Counted from the first letter of the stretch, positions 34,431 through 43,624 are shown. The stretch: DNA of 64,000 bases from Acerihabitans sp047324305 (GCF_047324305.1 NZ_CP178740.1:5394001-5458000), one strand, 5' to 3'. Notes: a model not told the origin generated them from the sequence alone. Translations and numbers: made by a program.

Positions 34431-34685
34431 GGTCTTATCCTCTCTTTTTGAGAAAATGATCCGGGGAGCGATGTTGGTGGGCGCGACGTTAAGTGTGAGT
34501 TTCTCAGCGGCGCGGTGAATAAGTGAAAATTTAAAAATTATTAATAATTTATTAATTTGTCAATAAAATTTGAGTAATAAATCGACCTCCCCAACAAGGA
34601 TTGACTCCTGTATTTACGCGGTTATATATCAACAACCTTATGATTTTTATAAAATTATATATTTATTTACTCCATTCATCACCGT

Positions 34686-34703
34686 TTGGCCCATAGTTTG
34701 CTT
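34686..34703 (+). promoter_or_regulatory. Sigma-54 (-24/-12) promoter for the rightward operon
   Basis: TTTGGCCCATAGTTTGCTTT carries GG at 34688-34689 and GC at 34700-34701 with the exact RpoN spacing. Transcription would start near 34713, giving a leader of about 90 bases before the first ATG of the ABC operon. The consensus C-A after GGC is C-C here, a common variant. The activator gene is divergent, with its start 250 bases away. Confidence 0.75.
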
Positions 34704-34802
34704 TATAAATCTATAACAGTTAAGGCTGACGGAACCAAAGGACAAAAACCATAATCCACTGGTTAAACAAAACCGTATTCACGTTAATGGTAGGGGACAG
34801 AA

Positions 34803-35609
34803 ATGCGCGCGATGGTATATGACTCGGCTAATTCCTATTCCACAGGGATACGTCCTCCGGTGGTCACGATAACAAATCTCCGCAAATGTTTTGGTGCAGA
34901 CGTTATTTACGATAATTTCAATTATGAGTTCAAACCCGGTACGTTTACCGCCATTTTTGGTCCGAATGGCTGTGGCAAATCGACATTAATCAATATGATG
35001 GCCGGGCTCACCCCTTATGACGCGGGCCAAATACTTTATAATGGCAAGGATGTCAGCAAAACCACTATCGGCTACGTTTTTCAAAATTATCGCGAGGCGT
35101 TGTTTCCCTGGTGGAAAGCCAGGGAAAATATTGAATATCCGTTGAAGATAAAAGGCATGAAGGCCGCTGAACGCCGTCGGCGCGTCGATGAATTGATAGT
35201 ACAATTTGATATCAAATTTGACCTGGAGCGTTACCCTTACGAGTTCTCGGGCGGGCAGCAGCAATTGCTATCCATTTTAAGAGCCCTGGCGCCCCGACCA
35301 GAAATCATCTTTCTCGACGAGCCCTTTTCCGCTCTGGATTATGAAATGACTCTATTCATCCGGGAAAAGCTGCAACTGATATTTGCACAAAGCAAGATTG
35401 CCATGGTGTTGGTTTCGCACGATCTAGAAGATGCGGTATTTTTAGCTGAACAGGTGATGATGTTAAGTAAACGCCCGACCCGTCTGGTTGAAATGATCCC
35501 GGTTAATTTGCCTTATCCGAGAAATGATCTGACTTTGCTGCATCCCGATTTTATTGAAGCCAAACGGCATAGCCTCGAAATTTTCCAACAGGAGGTTCGC
35601 CGGCCATGA
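34803..35609 (+). CDS. ABC transporter ATP-binding protein (NitT/TauT type)
   Basis: 268 residues: Walker A GPNGCGKST, Q-loop YVFQNYREALFPW, signature FSGGQQQ (last residue Leu instead of Arg), Walker B EIIFLDEPFSALDYEM and LVSHDLEDA. AGGGGAC stands just before the ATG. First gene after the rightward sigma-54 promoter; the permease overlaps its end by four bases. Confidence 0.94.
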   Translation: MRAMVYDSANSYSTGIRPPVVTITNLRKCFGADVIYDNFNYEFKPGTFTAIFGPNGCGKSTLINMMAGLTPYDAGQILYNGKDVSKTTIGYVFQNYREALFPWWKARENIEYPLKIKGMKAAERRRRVDELIVQFDIKFDLERYPYEFSGGQQQLLSILRALAPRPEIIFLDEPFSALDYEMTLFIREKLQLIFAQSKIAMVLVSHDLEDAVFLAEQVMMLSKRPTRLVEMIPVNLPYPRNDLTLLHPDFIEAKRHSLEIFQQEVRRP

Positions 35610-36424
35610 AACAGTCTTTTTTTATTGCCGCAAAGTCGGCGCGAACCTACAAGCCAAATTTTTCCTCGCTCTTTTTACGACTGCTACGGCCGGGGATTAT
35701 CGGTCCGATAGTATTAATCGCGTTCTGGAGTCTGGCCCACTCCGCCCACTGGGTGACCCCGCGGCTTCTGCCCGGCCCGTTGGAGACGTTTTATGCTTTT
35801 ACGCAAAGCGTCGTAGACGGCGGTTTGTGGGCGGACTTCATCCGCACGGTATTAAGGACGGTTTACTCTTTTCTGATCGCCGCCGCCATCGGTATTCCGG
35901 TCGGTATTACCATAGGAGCGAATACCGGCATTTATCGCTGCGTGGAATTCATTATCGATTTTTTTCGATCCACACCCGCGACCGCGTTATTCCCGCTGTT
36001 CTTGCTGATATTCGGTATCGGCGAGGAATCGAAGATCGCTATCGCGGCGTTTTCCGCCTGCCTGGTTATTCTTTTTAACGTAGCGTACGGCGTGATGAAT
36101 GCGCGCCAGACGCGCATCCTGGCCGCCAGGGTCATGGGTGCCTCAAACTGGCGCATTCTTCGCGACGTGCTTTTGTATGAATCATTGCCGCAAACTTTTA
36201 TTGGCTTAAGGCTAGGCGTCTCTTATGCACTGGTGGTGATTATCGTCGCGGAAATGTTTATCGGCTCCTCCGTTGGCATGGGCCACCGGATTATTGATGC
36301 GCAACAGGTTTATAACCTGGCTGAAATGTACAGCTCCATTATTGTCACCGGCTGTATCGGTTATCTCATCAACTTACTTTTCCTGCTCATTGAACGCCAT
36401 TTCATTAAATGGTCTGGAAAATAA
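35606..36424 (+). CDS. ABC transporter permease (NitT/TauT type)
   Basis: 272 residues with about six helices and the coupling loop ILAARVMGASNWRILRDVLLYE. It overlaps the ATPase gene (ATGA). Belongs to the SsuC/TauC group, forming the channel of the first importer in the rightward operon. Confidence 0.93.
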   Translation: MKQSFFIAAKSARTYKPNFSSLFLRLLRPGIIGPIVLIAFWSLAHSAHWVTPRLLPGPLETFYAFTQSVVDGGLWADFIRTVLRTVYSFLIAAAIGIPVGITIGANTGIYRCVEFIIDFFRSTPATALFPLFLLIFGIGEESKIAIAAFSACLVILFNVAYGVMNARQTRILAARVMGASNWRILRDVLLYESLPQTFIGLRLGVSYALVVIIVAEMFIGSSVGMGHRIIDAQQVYNLAEMYSSIIVTGCIGYLINLLFLLIERHFIKWSGK

Positions 36425-36449
36425 TATTATTATCGCTGAAGGAAATATT

Positions 36450-37430
36450 ATGAAACGCGTTATTTTATTGTCGATAGCTACGGCCGCAGTCCTGTTTTCT
36501 TCGCTTTCTGCACAGGCCAATGAAAAAGTAACCGTCGCTTGGCTACCCATTATGCAAACCACGGCCTTTTATATTGCCATGCATGATAAATTATTTGAGA
36601 AAGCGGGTATTGATATAACCGCCGTTAAATTTGAAAATCCTAATCAAATAATTGATTCACTGGTTTCCGGTCAGGCCGATGTCGGCGCGCCCGGCTCCGC
36701 CGCCGGTATAGCGGTGTTGGCGGAATCACGTTTTCCCGGCACGTTCAAAGTATTCGGACTGCAGGGCGGCAGCATCAAATACCACCGGATCAATGATGCG
36801 CTGATTGTCGCCAATGACTCGACGATTAACAGCTTTGCCGATCTCAAAGGCAAATCCCTGGGGCAATTACCTGGTGTACAGTGGCGAACCATCGCCCGTT
36901 ATATGGTCCGCCAGGCCGGGCTTGATCCGGATAAAGATATCCACATGCAGGATATAGCTACCGGCTTACAGGTGCCCTCGGTGGTATCAGGGAGCGTCGA
37001 TGCCACATTATCTCTTGAACCGGTCGGCTCTATCGCGGTGGCGAACGGCGACGCACAGCGGGCATTGACTAATCCCGCCGAAACGCTGATAGCCGACCCG
37101 TTTTATTCCGGCGTCTCGCTACTCACCACCAAGTTCCTCAAAGAGCGCCCTGAAACCGCCAAAAAAGTCGTGGCGGTGCTTGACGAGGCGACCCGTTTGG
37201 CCAATGAACGTTTCGCCGCTTATCGTCCGGTCATTGCCAATTATACGCCGATTAAAAAAGATCAGATTGCGCTGGTGGCGCAACCCTACCTACGCGCCTG
37301 GAAAGACATTGGTCCCGAGGATATTCACTCTTATCAGGCGCTGGTGAATGTATTTGAAAAAGAAGGCGTGCTGAAGACCCCGATGGACGTCAGCACAATG
37401 ATCCTGCGTAACTCAGACTTTGCAAAGTGA
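36450..37430 (+). CDS. ABC transporter binding protein (SsuA/TauA type)
   Basis: 326 residues from the ATG at 36450, with GAAGGAAA before it; the frame upstream overlaps the permease and is not homologous. A Sec signal (residues 1-23, cut after AQA) is followed by VTVAWLPIMQTTAFYIAMHD, GQADVGAPGSA and FADLKGKSLGQ, the NMT1/SsuA pattern. Completes the first importer. The double-nitrilase gene starts seven bases after its stop. Confidence 0.92.
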   Translation: MKRVILLSIATAAVLFSSLSAQANEKVTVAWLPIMQTTAFYIAMHDKLFEKAGIDITAVKFENPNQIIDSLVSGQADVGAPGSAAGIAVLAESRFPGTFKVFGLQGGSIKYHRINDALIVANDSTINSFADLKGKSLGQLPGVQWRTIARYMVRQAGLDPDKDIHMQDIATGLQVPSVVSGSVDATLSLEPVGSIAVANGDAQRALTNPAETLIADPFYSGVSLLTTKFLKERPETAKKVVAVLDEATRLANERFAAYRPVIANYTPIKKDQIALVAQPYLRAWKDIGPEDIHSYQALVNVFEKEGVLKTPMDVSTMILRNSDFAK

Positions 37431-37437
37431 GAACCCC

Positions 37438-39102
37438 ATGCCAATAACGTTTAATGCCGCCGTGGTACAGACCCTTGCGGTGCTCGGCGATCTCAAAGCC
37501 AATATCGCTCTCGCTACCGACGGTGTGAAAGAAGCCGTACGACAGGGCGCAAAACTGATTGTTTTGCCGGAATGCATGAACACCGGCTATTTGTTCGACT
37601 CGGCGCAGCATTGCCGGGCATTGGCCGAACCGGTCGATGGCAAATATTGCCGGGCGCTGGCGTCACTCTGTATCGAATATAACGTATTTATCGCTTCCGG
37701 CATGACTGAACTGGGCGACGACGGCAAAATCTATAATTCGGGAGTCTTGTTCGACCCAACAGGGGTGCTGATTTGCCATTATCAGAAGCAATTTTTGGCA
37801 ACCCATGATCAGAACTGGTTTGAAGTGGGCATTAAAGGCAATCCCTGGGTAGATACCGAACTGGGACGGTTGGGATTATTAATTTGTTTTGACGGACGTA
37901 TCCCTGAAATCGCCCGTTGTCTCGCGGCGCAAAACGTCGATGTGGTCATTGATATGGCTAATTTTTTCGCCATGGATCAGGCCGAATTGTGGGTGCCGGC
38001 CCGCGCTTACGAAAATGGCTGTTGGATTATCGCCGCCACCAAGTCCGGCGTGGAGCGCAGTATCTATTATCCCGGCGGCAGTATGATTGTTGATCCGCAG
38101 GGCCGGGTGCAGGCCCGAATACCTTACGATACCCATGGCGTGGTGACCGCCCGGGTGGAGCTAGCTGGCAACGCGGCCAGTCCATGGTCGTTCGGCGGAG
38201 ACAAGATGGCGGACCGGCGTCCGCCGGCCTACGGTATTATCGCGCAGCCATTCGAGACTACGCCACTGTCAGTTTTATTACGCGAACCGCTGGTGGCGGC
38301 ACTGAGCAGCAGCAAAGTCGCCGCGGTGCAAGCCCATGTTTCAGCCGCCCATACCCTTGACGATGCCCTGGAAATGATAGAGCACGCGGCGCAGCTGGGC
38401 GTCAAGGTCATGGCGCTGCCGGCCTGCTTCGCCTCTCCCGTCTGGTGCCCGGACCAGGATGAGGCGCGGCGGCTGGCACGGGAGGCTGAGACCGTTATGA
38501 ATGCCGTTACCGGCATTTGCAAACGCCACCAGGCATTGGTTGCCCTGCCCTCGACCACGGGAAAGAACGGCCAACTGCGGCATGAGCTGCTGTTAATCGG
38601 CCCGGACGGTATTATGGGACGCCAGCCCCAGGTGCATAACGGACCGCGCGCCGCTCAGTGGGCCTCCGGCGCCGAAGCAGGCTTCACGGTGTTTGATACC
38701 CGCTACGGCAGGATAGGGTTACTGAACGATTACGACGGCATGTTCCCTGAATCGAGCCGGGTGCTGACCCTCCTTGGCGCCGATATCATCTTATGGAGTT
38801 GCGCCTGGGAACACCCGAACCAGCGTAATCTACTGGCGGTGACCAAAGCCGAAGATAACCGTGTCTATATAGTCTGCGCCAATCGAACCGATTCGCCCTT
38901 TCCAGGCGGTTCCCTGGTTATCCCGCCCACCGGTTTTACCAACTGGAACCTCTCTTTCCTAATACCACCTGATATCCGGTGGGGGGCCGTTACGCCACTG
39001 TATGCTCACCGCGCGCTGACGAGACAAAAGGAAATGATTCCTGGTGTGGATATGGTGCGCAACCGCCAGACAGGCAGTTATTCAGTACTGATTAATTCAT
39101 GA
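37438..39102 (+). CDS. Double-domain carbon-nitrogen hydrolase (nitrilase superfamily) with a degenerate second domain
   Basis: 554 residues made of two nitrilase-fold domains (about 3-275 and 292-550). The first has the full Glu-Lys-Cys triad: E45 in LPECMN, K117 in YQKQFL and C150 in LICFDGRIPE. In the second the matching positions are A329 (ALPACF), Gln near 398 (RQPQVH) and D431 (LLNDYDGMFPE), while the scaffold stays conserved. So the C-terminal half must be a catalytically dead partner, perhaps replacing the usual homodimer mate. Members cleave amides, carbamoyl groups or nitriles. Its place between two importers in a nitrogen-scavenging operon suggests an imported amide substrate. Start: ATG at 37438 rather than the TTG at 37420. 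Confidence 0.92.
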   Translation: MPITFNAAVVQTLAVLGDLKANIALATDGVKEAVRQGAKLIVLPECMNTGYLFDSAQHCRALAEPVDGKYCRALASLCIEYNVFIASGMTELGDDGKIYNSGVLFDPTGVLICHYQKQFLATHDQNWFEVGIKGNPWVDTELGRLGLLICFDGRIPEIARCLAAQNVDVVIDMANFFAMDQAELWVPARAYENGCWIIAATKSGVERSIYYPGGSMIVDPQGRVQARIPYDTHGVVTARVELAGNAASPWSFGGDKMADRRPPAYGIIAQPFETTPLSVLLREPLVAALSSSKVAAVQAHVSAAHTLDDALEMIEHAAQLGVKVMALPACFASPVWCPDQDEARRLAREAETVMNAVTGICKRHQALVALPSTTGKNGQLRHELLLIGPDGIMGRQPQVHNGPRAAQWASGAEAGFTVFDTRYGRIGLLNDYDGMFPESSRVLTLLGADIILWSCAWEHPNQRNLLAVTKAEDNRVYIVCANRTDSPFPGGSLVIPPTGFTNWNLSFLIPPDIRWGAVTPLYAHRALTRQKEMIPGVDMVRNRQTGSYSVLINS

Positions 39103-39326
39103 CGTAGTGTATGTTCACCGGGCGGCACATGTTTTTATTATATTATCAAGCAGCATCTGTTTGAAAAGCCATTAATGCCCCATTAATTACTTTATAAAAA
39201 AGTGATGTAAACATGGAGTCACCGCTATTTATCCAATGACGCAAGACAAGCTAATAATAATGAAATGAGAAACGCCCGGTGACTCTTCACTGTGGCAAAG
39301 AGATGTTATTCTTAAAAGGAGAGAAT
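39103..39326. other. Intergenic region within the rightward cluster
   Basis: About 220 AT-rich bases between the double nitrilase and the second importer. No third sigma-54 site with correct spacing is visible, so either transcription reads through or a vegetative promoter is present. No terminator hairpin seen. Confidence 0.4.
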
Positions 39327-40322
39327 ATGAAATATGCCAGCGGATGTATTGTCGCAGCCACCCTGTTGGGTCTCGGAATTTCGCCTTTACGGGCCCAGGA
39401 AAAATTGACCCATATCCGAGTCGGCCATATGGTGGCGCTGGATATGGCGCCGCTTTTCGTGGCGAAGGAAAGCGATTGTTTTACACAGCAGGGACTGGAT
39501 GTGGAAACAATGTTTTTCGCCAATCCCGGCGACAATAACGCGGCATTATCGGGCGGCGCGATTGATTTCAGCTTTCTGCCCTTCACCCTGCCGTTTTTCG
39601 CCGCTAACAGCGGCGTGCCGATCCGAGTGATTTCCGCCGGCGGCGGCTGGGGCGTCATGGAGGTTGTGGCGCAAGGCAAATTGGGTTTACATGATATGGC
39701 TGAGCTGAAAAGGTATATTCAACAACATCCCGGCCATCCGCTGAAAATAGCCACCTTGCAAGGCGACACGCTGGAATTAATTCTGGATCGGCAATTCGCC
39801 AAAAGCGGCATTGATCCCAAAAGTGTGGAATTGGTGTATTTCAACGATCTGCTGGCAATGGTTGAAGCCTTCCGCGGCGGTCAAGTTGATATTCTAAGCC
39901 ATATAAAACCCTATACCACTGATATGGTAGTAAATAAAAACGCATCGCTACTAGCCAATAATGCCTCAACCTGGTCATTAAATTCACCCAATACGGTAGT
40001 CAGCGTATTGGATAAAACCCTGACCGAGCGCGGCCCGGTGGTTAAGGAATTCCTCAGCGGTCTGATCTGCGGCGCAAAAATCATCAATGAACACCCGGAT
40101 CAAGCGGTGAGCTATTTAGATAAAGGACATTATTTCCGGGTTTCGTCCGCGGTACTCTCACAGGCGCTGAAATCCGCATCGGCGCCAATCAGTTTTACCC
40201 CGGATCTAAAATCCATACAAAGCGTGGTGGACGATATGAGCCGTCTCGGCTATATCAAAACCGGCGTACGCGCCGAAGATATTTTCCGACTGGATACCAT
40301 CCGCGGCCTGGAGAAGCAATGA
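39327..40322 (+). CDS. ABC transporter binding protein (SsuA/NMT1 type), second importer
   Basis: 331 residues from the ATG at 39327, preceded by the strong site AAAAGGAGAG. A signal peptide (cut near LRAQE) and the fold elements VGHMVALDMAPLFVAKESD, GDNNAALSGGAIDFSF and HPGHPLKIATLQGDTLE are seen. Binds an unknown small ligand. The permease gene overlaps its stop (ATGA). Confidence 0.9.
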   Translation: MKYASGCIVAATLLGLGISPLRAQEKLTHIRVGHMVALDMAPLFVAKESDCFTQQGLDVETMFFANPGDNNAALSGGAIDFSFLPFTLPFFAANSGVPIRVISAGGGWGVMEVVAQGKLGLHDMAELKRYIQQHPGHPLKIATLQGDTLELILDRQFAKSGIDPKSVELVYFNDLLAMVEAFRGGQVDILSHIKPYTTDMVVNKNASLLANNASTWSLNSPNTVVSVLDKTLTERGPVVKEFLSGLICGAKIINEHPDQAVSYLDKGHYFRVSSAVLSQALKSASAPISFTPDLKSIQSVVDDMSRLGYIKTGVRAEDIFRLDTIRGLEKQ

Positions 40323-41116
40323 GCCGGTTTATAACGCGCCTGCAAGCCTGCCTGCCGGTACTGGTCGGTACTGCGTCCGTCGGTACGCTGGTGATGGTCT
40401 GGGAGCTTGCCGGCGCGGATGGGGGCTCGTCCCTGGCGGCGGTATTGCCGCCGCCCAGCCATTTTTTACGCACCATTGCTGAGAGCGATTTCCGGATCGG
40501 ACTGGGCAGCCAATCCTCGCCAATAATTGATTCTGTTTTGGCAACGTTCGCCCGGGTTTTCTGCGGTCTGGCTCTCGCGTTTGCCGCCGCGATATTGAGC
40601 GCGGCGCTGCTTAGCCTATCGCAGGCGGCCACCTGGATTATCAGCCCGGTTATCTATCTCTTGTCCCCTATCGCGCCCATTGCCTGGATCCCCGCCGCCA
40701 TTACTTTGTTTGGCATTGGCAACGATACGGCAATATTTATTGTTTTTATGGGGGTCTATTTTATCCTGACCATCGGGACGTTGGCCGAAATCCGCCGGCT
40801 GCCGGAAGAGTTCCTGATTGTGGCCCAGGATTTGGGCGCAAACGCATTGCAACGCTGGCTTTGGGTAGTGCTGCCGGCAGTATTGCCGGGCGCGTTCACG
40901 CTATTGCGCACCAATTTTATCGCGGCCTGGATGGCGGTGCTGGTGGCGGAAATGGTGGGATTACACGACGGCCTGGGTGCTATCATTATGATGGGGCGGA
41001 ATCTGTTCAATAATGATCTGATCATGTTCGGCATGGTAGTCATTGGCCTGTCCGGTTTTATCGTCGATCGTTTGCTGGCTTACATTGGCAAATATCTGCT
41101 CTGGTGGAGGGTGTAA
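40319..41116 (+). CDS. ABC transporter permease (SsuC/TauC type), second importer
   Basis: 265 residues with six helices and the coupling loop EEFLIVAQDLGANALQRWLWV. The start overlaps the binding-protein gene by four bases and the ATPase gene follows after three. Second complete NitT/TauT importer in the same cluster. Confidence 0.92.
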   Translation: MSRFITRLQACLPVLVGTASVGTLVMVWELAGADGGSSLAAVLPPPSHFLRTIAESDFRIGLGSQSSPIIDSVLATFARVFCGLALAFAAAILSAALLSLSQAATWIISPVIYLLSPIAPIAWIPAAITLFGIGNDTAIFIVFMGVYFILTIGTLAEIRRLPEEFLIVAQDLGANALQRWLWVVLPAVLPGAFTLLRTNFIAAWMAVLVAEMVGLHDGLGAIIMMGRNLFNNDLIMFGMVVIGLSGFIVDRLLAYIGKYLLWWRV

Positions 41117-41119
41117 ACC

Positions 41120-41875
41120 ATGGCCGCCGACGCCGATAACGCCTTGTTCCATGTCGATCGCTTCAGCGTTGCCTACGCCGGGGCCTCACCGCTGAAAGAA
41201 TTATCCTTGACGCTGAATCGGGGGGACATTACCTGCATCTTGGGCAAATCCGGCTGCGGCAAAACCACGCTGCTTAAAGCCCTGGGCGGCTTTGCGGTCG
41301 GCCATACCCAGGGAACCATTACTTTCCAGGGAAAAACGCTGCAAGGCCCTAACCCCGATAGCGTAATGATTTTTCAGGAAAACAATCTATTCCCCTGGCT
41401 AACGGTCAGACGCAACGTAGAGTTCGGCCTACGGTTCTCCGGGAATGTTTTATCACGCCGGGAACGCCAACTGCGCATCGAAGCGATGCTGGGCACCGTC
41501 GGCCTGCTCGACGCGGCCCACCGCTACCCGTTCCAGCTCTCGGGCGGCATGCGCCAACGCACCGCCATCGCGCGTGCGCTGGTTTCCAACCCCAGAGTGG
41601 TGCTGCTTGATGAGCCTTTCAGCGCGTTGGACATCAGCCTGCGCCGGCGGATGCAGCTGTTTCTCAAGCAATTGGGGGAGGAACGGCGAATATCGATGGT
41701 CATGGTCACCCATAACGTTGAAGAGGCCATTACGCTCGGTCATCGGGTGATTGTGCTGGGCGGGCAGCCGGCACGGATTCTGCTTGAACGCGAGACCCGC
41801 GCCGGGGCCTTCGGCGATCGCTACTCGACGGTGTTTCTCGATCTGCAACGGGAAATCGAATCCATTATCGATTAA
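41120..41875 (+). CDS. ABC transporter ATP-binding protein (SsuB/TauB type), second importer
   Basis: 251 residues: Walker A GKSGCGKTT, Q-loop MIFQENNLFPW, signature LSGGMRQR, Walker B RVVLLDEPFSALDIS and MVTHNVEEA. It is followed after nine bases by the nitrile hydratase genes, so uptake and hydration of the substrate are probably co-expressed. Confidence 0.95.
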   Translation: MAADADNALFHVDRFSVAYAGASPLKELSLTLNRGDITCILGKSGCGKTTLLKALGGFAVGHTQGTITFQGKTLQGPNPDSVMIFQENNLFPWLTVRRNVEFGLRFSGNVLSRRERQLRIEAMLGTVGLLDAAHRYPFQLSGGMRQRTAIARALVSNPRVVLLDEPFSALDISLRRRMQLFLKQLGEERRISMVMVTHNVEEAITLGHRVIVLGGQPARILLERETRAGAFGDRYSTVFLDLQREIESIID

Positions 41876-41884
41876 GGAGTGGCG

Positions 41885-42583
41885 ATGAACGGTATTCATG
41901 ACATGGGCGGATTACATGGTTTCGGCCCGGTCAAGGTTGAAGCGGATGAACCGGTGTTCCACAGCGAATGGGAGAGCCGCGTTTTTTGCATCACCCAGCT
42001 CATCGATACGCTGGGGATATGGAATCTGGACGAACACCGCCATGAAATTGAACTGATGCGGCCGGCGGATTATCTGGACGCCGGCTATTACGGCCGATGG
42101 CTGTTTGCCATGGAAAGACTGCTGCACTGTAAAGGCATCGTATTCAACGATGAACTTGAAAACCGGATTGCCGAGTACTGGGCCGATGTCCGCCACTACA
42201 GCCAATCCGCTGCCAGACAGCGCAATTGGCCGTTGCCGGCGTCGGCCGAAGTCCGCTGGGGCGCCTGGCGCAAGGAGGCGACCGTGACGCCCCGCTATCA
42301 GTTGGACCAGCAGGTCAAGGTACGGAACATCCACCCGGCGGGGCATACACGGGTAGCCAATTATATCCGCGGCAAGGAAGGCATTATCGTCAATGTTCAC
42401 GAGCAGGCATGGGTTTTTCCCGATACCCGGGCCCACTACCTGGGCGAGAAGCTACAGCCCGTTTACAGCGTAAAGTTCTGCGCCAAAACCCTATGGGGTC
42501 CACAGGCGGAAGCAGACGTATTTAACCATGTTGATCTGAGCGAAGATCATCTGGAACCCATAGCAGGAGATAAGCATGAGTGA
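41885..42583 (+). CDS. nthB: Nitrile hydratase beta subunit
   Basis: 232 residues from the ATG at 41885 (AAGGAG five bases before). The opening MNGIHDMGGLHGFGPV is the diagnostic start of nitrile hydratase beta chains, and the C-terminal half holds the small barrel (VKVRNIHPAGHTRVANYIRG, VYSVKFCAKTLWG) that clasps the alpha subunit. With alpha it hydrates a nitrile to the amide. The gene order beta-alpha-activator is the one typical of cobalt enzymes. Overlaps the alpha gene by eight bases. Confidence 0.94.
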   Translation: MNGIHDMGGLHGFGPVKVEADEPVFHSEWESRVFCITQLIDTLGIWNLDEHRHEIELMRPADYLDAGYYGRWLFAMERLLHCKGIVFNDELENRIAEYWADVRHYSQSAARQRNWPLPASAEVRWGAWRKEATVTPRYQLDQQVKVRNIHPAGHTRVANYIRGKEGIIVNVHEQAWVFPDTRAHYLGEKLQPVYSVKFCAKTLWGPQAEADVFNHVDLSEDHLEPIAGDKHE

Positions 42584-43238
42584 TAATCACAACCACGAAA
42601 AGCCCTGGCAAGCGGTCCGCACTGAAGCGATGGAGAGCCTGCTGGCCGAAATCGGGGTCATTCAAACAGACAGTGTCGACAGGATAGTCCGGCACTACGA
42701 GGAAAAGGTCGGTCCGCAGACCGGCGCGCGCGTGGTGGCCCGCGCTTGGGTGGATGCCGCTTTTAAACAACGCCTGCTCCACGACGGCCTGGCAGCCTGC
42801 GCTGAACTCGGCATCGGTGGTCCAGAGACCGAATACCTGACCGTGGTGGAAAACACCGCCGATCTCCATAACGTTATTGTCTGCACCTTGTGCTCCTGCT
42901 ACCCCTGGCCGATTCTCGGACTGCCGCCGGCCTGGTATAAATCCAGCGCCTATCGTTCAAGGATAGTGCGGGAACCTCGCCGGGTACTGGCGGAGATGGG
43001 GTTGGAGTTACCGCCTGAGGTCACTGTACGCGTCTGGGATAGCGTTTCGGAAATCCGTTATCTAGTGCTGCCCCAGCGGCCTCCGGGAACCGAACGGCTG
43101 GATATGGCGGCCCTGGCCGCTTTGGTGACCCGGGACGCCATGATTGGCGTAGCCCGCGTGGCCCCGCCAGCCGCGCCAGCCGCGCCGGCAACACTCGGCG
43201 CAGCCCGACAGGCACCCATTAACCAGGACGGCAACTGA
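42576..43238 (+). CDS. nthA: Nitrile hydratase alpha subunit, cobalt type
   Basis: 220 residues. The metal site VCTLCSCYPW (C103, C106, S107, C108) has Thr after the first Cys, the mark of cobalt enzymes; iron enzymes have Ser. The cysteines become sulfenic and sulfinic acids in the mature enzyme. The rest (VVVENT-like VVENTADLHNV, PPAWYKSSAYRSRIVREPR, YLVLPQRPPGTE) is standard. The last 20 residues are Ala/Pro-rich and probably disordered. Thiocyanate hydrolase gamma chains share the motif, but the single alpha and beta arrangement fits nitrile hydratase. Cyano groups on polar small molecules are possible substrates here. Confidence 0.94.
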   Translation: MSDNHNHEKPWQAVRTEAMESLLAEIGVIQTDSVDRIVRHYEEKVGPQTGARVVARAWVDAAFKQRLLHDGLAACAELGIGGPETEYLTVVENTADLHNVIVCTLCSCYPWPILGLPPAWYKSSAYRSRIVREPRRVLAEMGLELPPEVTVRVWDSVSEIRYLVLPQRPPGTERLDMAALAALVTRDAMIGVARVAPPAAPAAPATLGAARQAPINQDGN

Positions 43239-43624
43239 TGAACCCGACCGATTTCTTAACTCAATCGCTGACGGACCGGCAATTTTTGCAATCCGTCGCT
43301 TTTCCCAATCCTTGGGCGGCCAGAGCTTTTGGATTGACCCTGGCCGCCGCCGAACAACGTTTGTTTACCCTGACAGAGTTTCAGCAATGCCTGATCGGCA
43401 GCATTGGCGAATTGGAAGCACAAGGACAGGCCATCACCGGCGAAGAACAGTATTACAGTTGCTGGATAGAAGCGTTGAGCCGATTACTCAAGCAAAAACG
43501 ATTGCTGACGCCGGACAGATTACAATCCGAAGAACTGCGGATACGGGATTATACGCGGCAGTTGCATCAGCATCAGCCGCCTCATTACCCGCCCCGTCCA
43601 TTGGTAATTCAGGAGGGCCGATGA
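43238..43624 (+). CDS. Nitrile hydratase activator (P14K-like accessory protein)
   Basis: 128 residues, starting on the last base of the alpha stop (TGATG). The stretch FPNPWAARAFGLTLAAAEQ and the later YYSCWIEALSRLL follow the pattern of cobalt-type activators, which are related to the beta subunit N-terminus and exchange alpha subunits to load cobalt and oxidise the cysteines. The C-terminus is rich in Pro/His (HQHQPPHYPPRP), which might help metal handling. Its presence argues that the enzyme is functional. Confidence 0.9.
   Translation: MNPTDFLTQSLTDRQFLQSVAFPNPWAARAFGLTLAAAEQRLFTLTEFQQCLIGSIGELEAQGQAITGEEQYYSCWIEALSRLLKQKRLLTPDRLQSEELRIRDYTRQLHQHQPPHYPPRPLVIQEGR

Noticed and set aside
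34637..34652. An IHF-like sequence upstream of the rightward sigma-54 promoter (TATCAACAACCTTA)
   Set aside because: One base too long between the two halves of the consensus.
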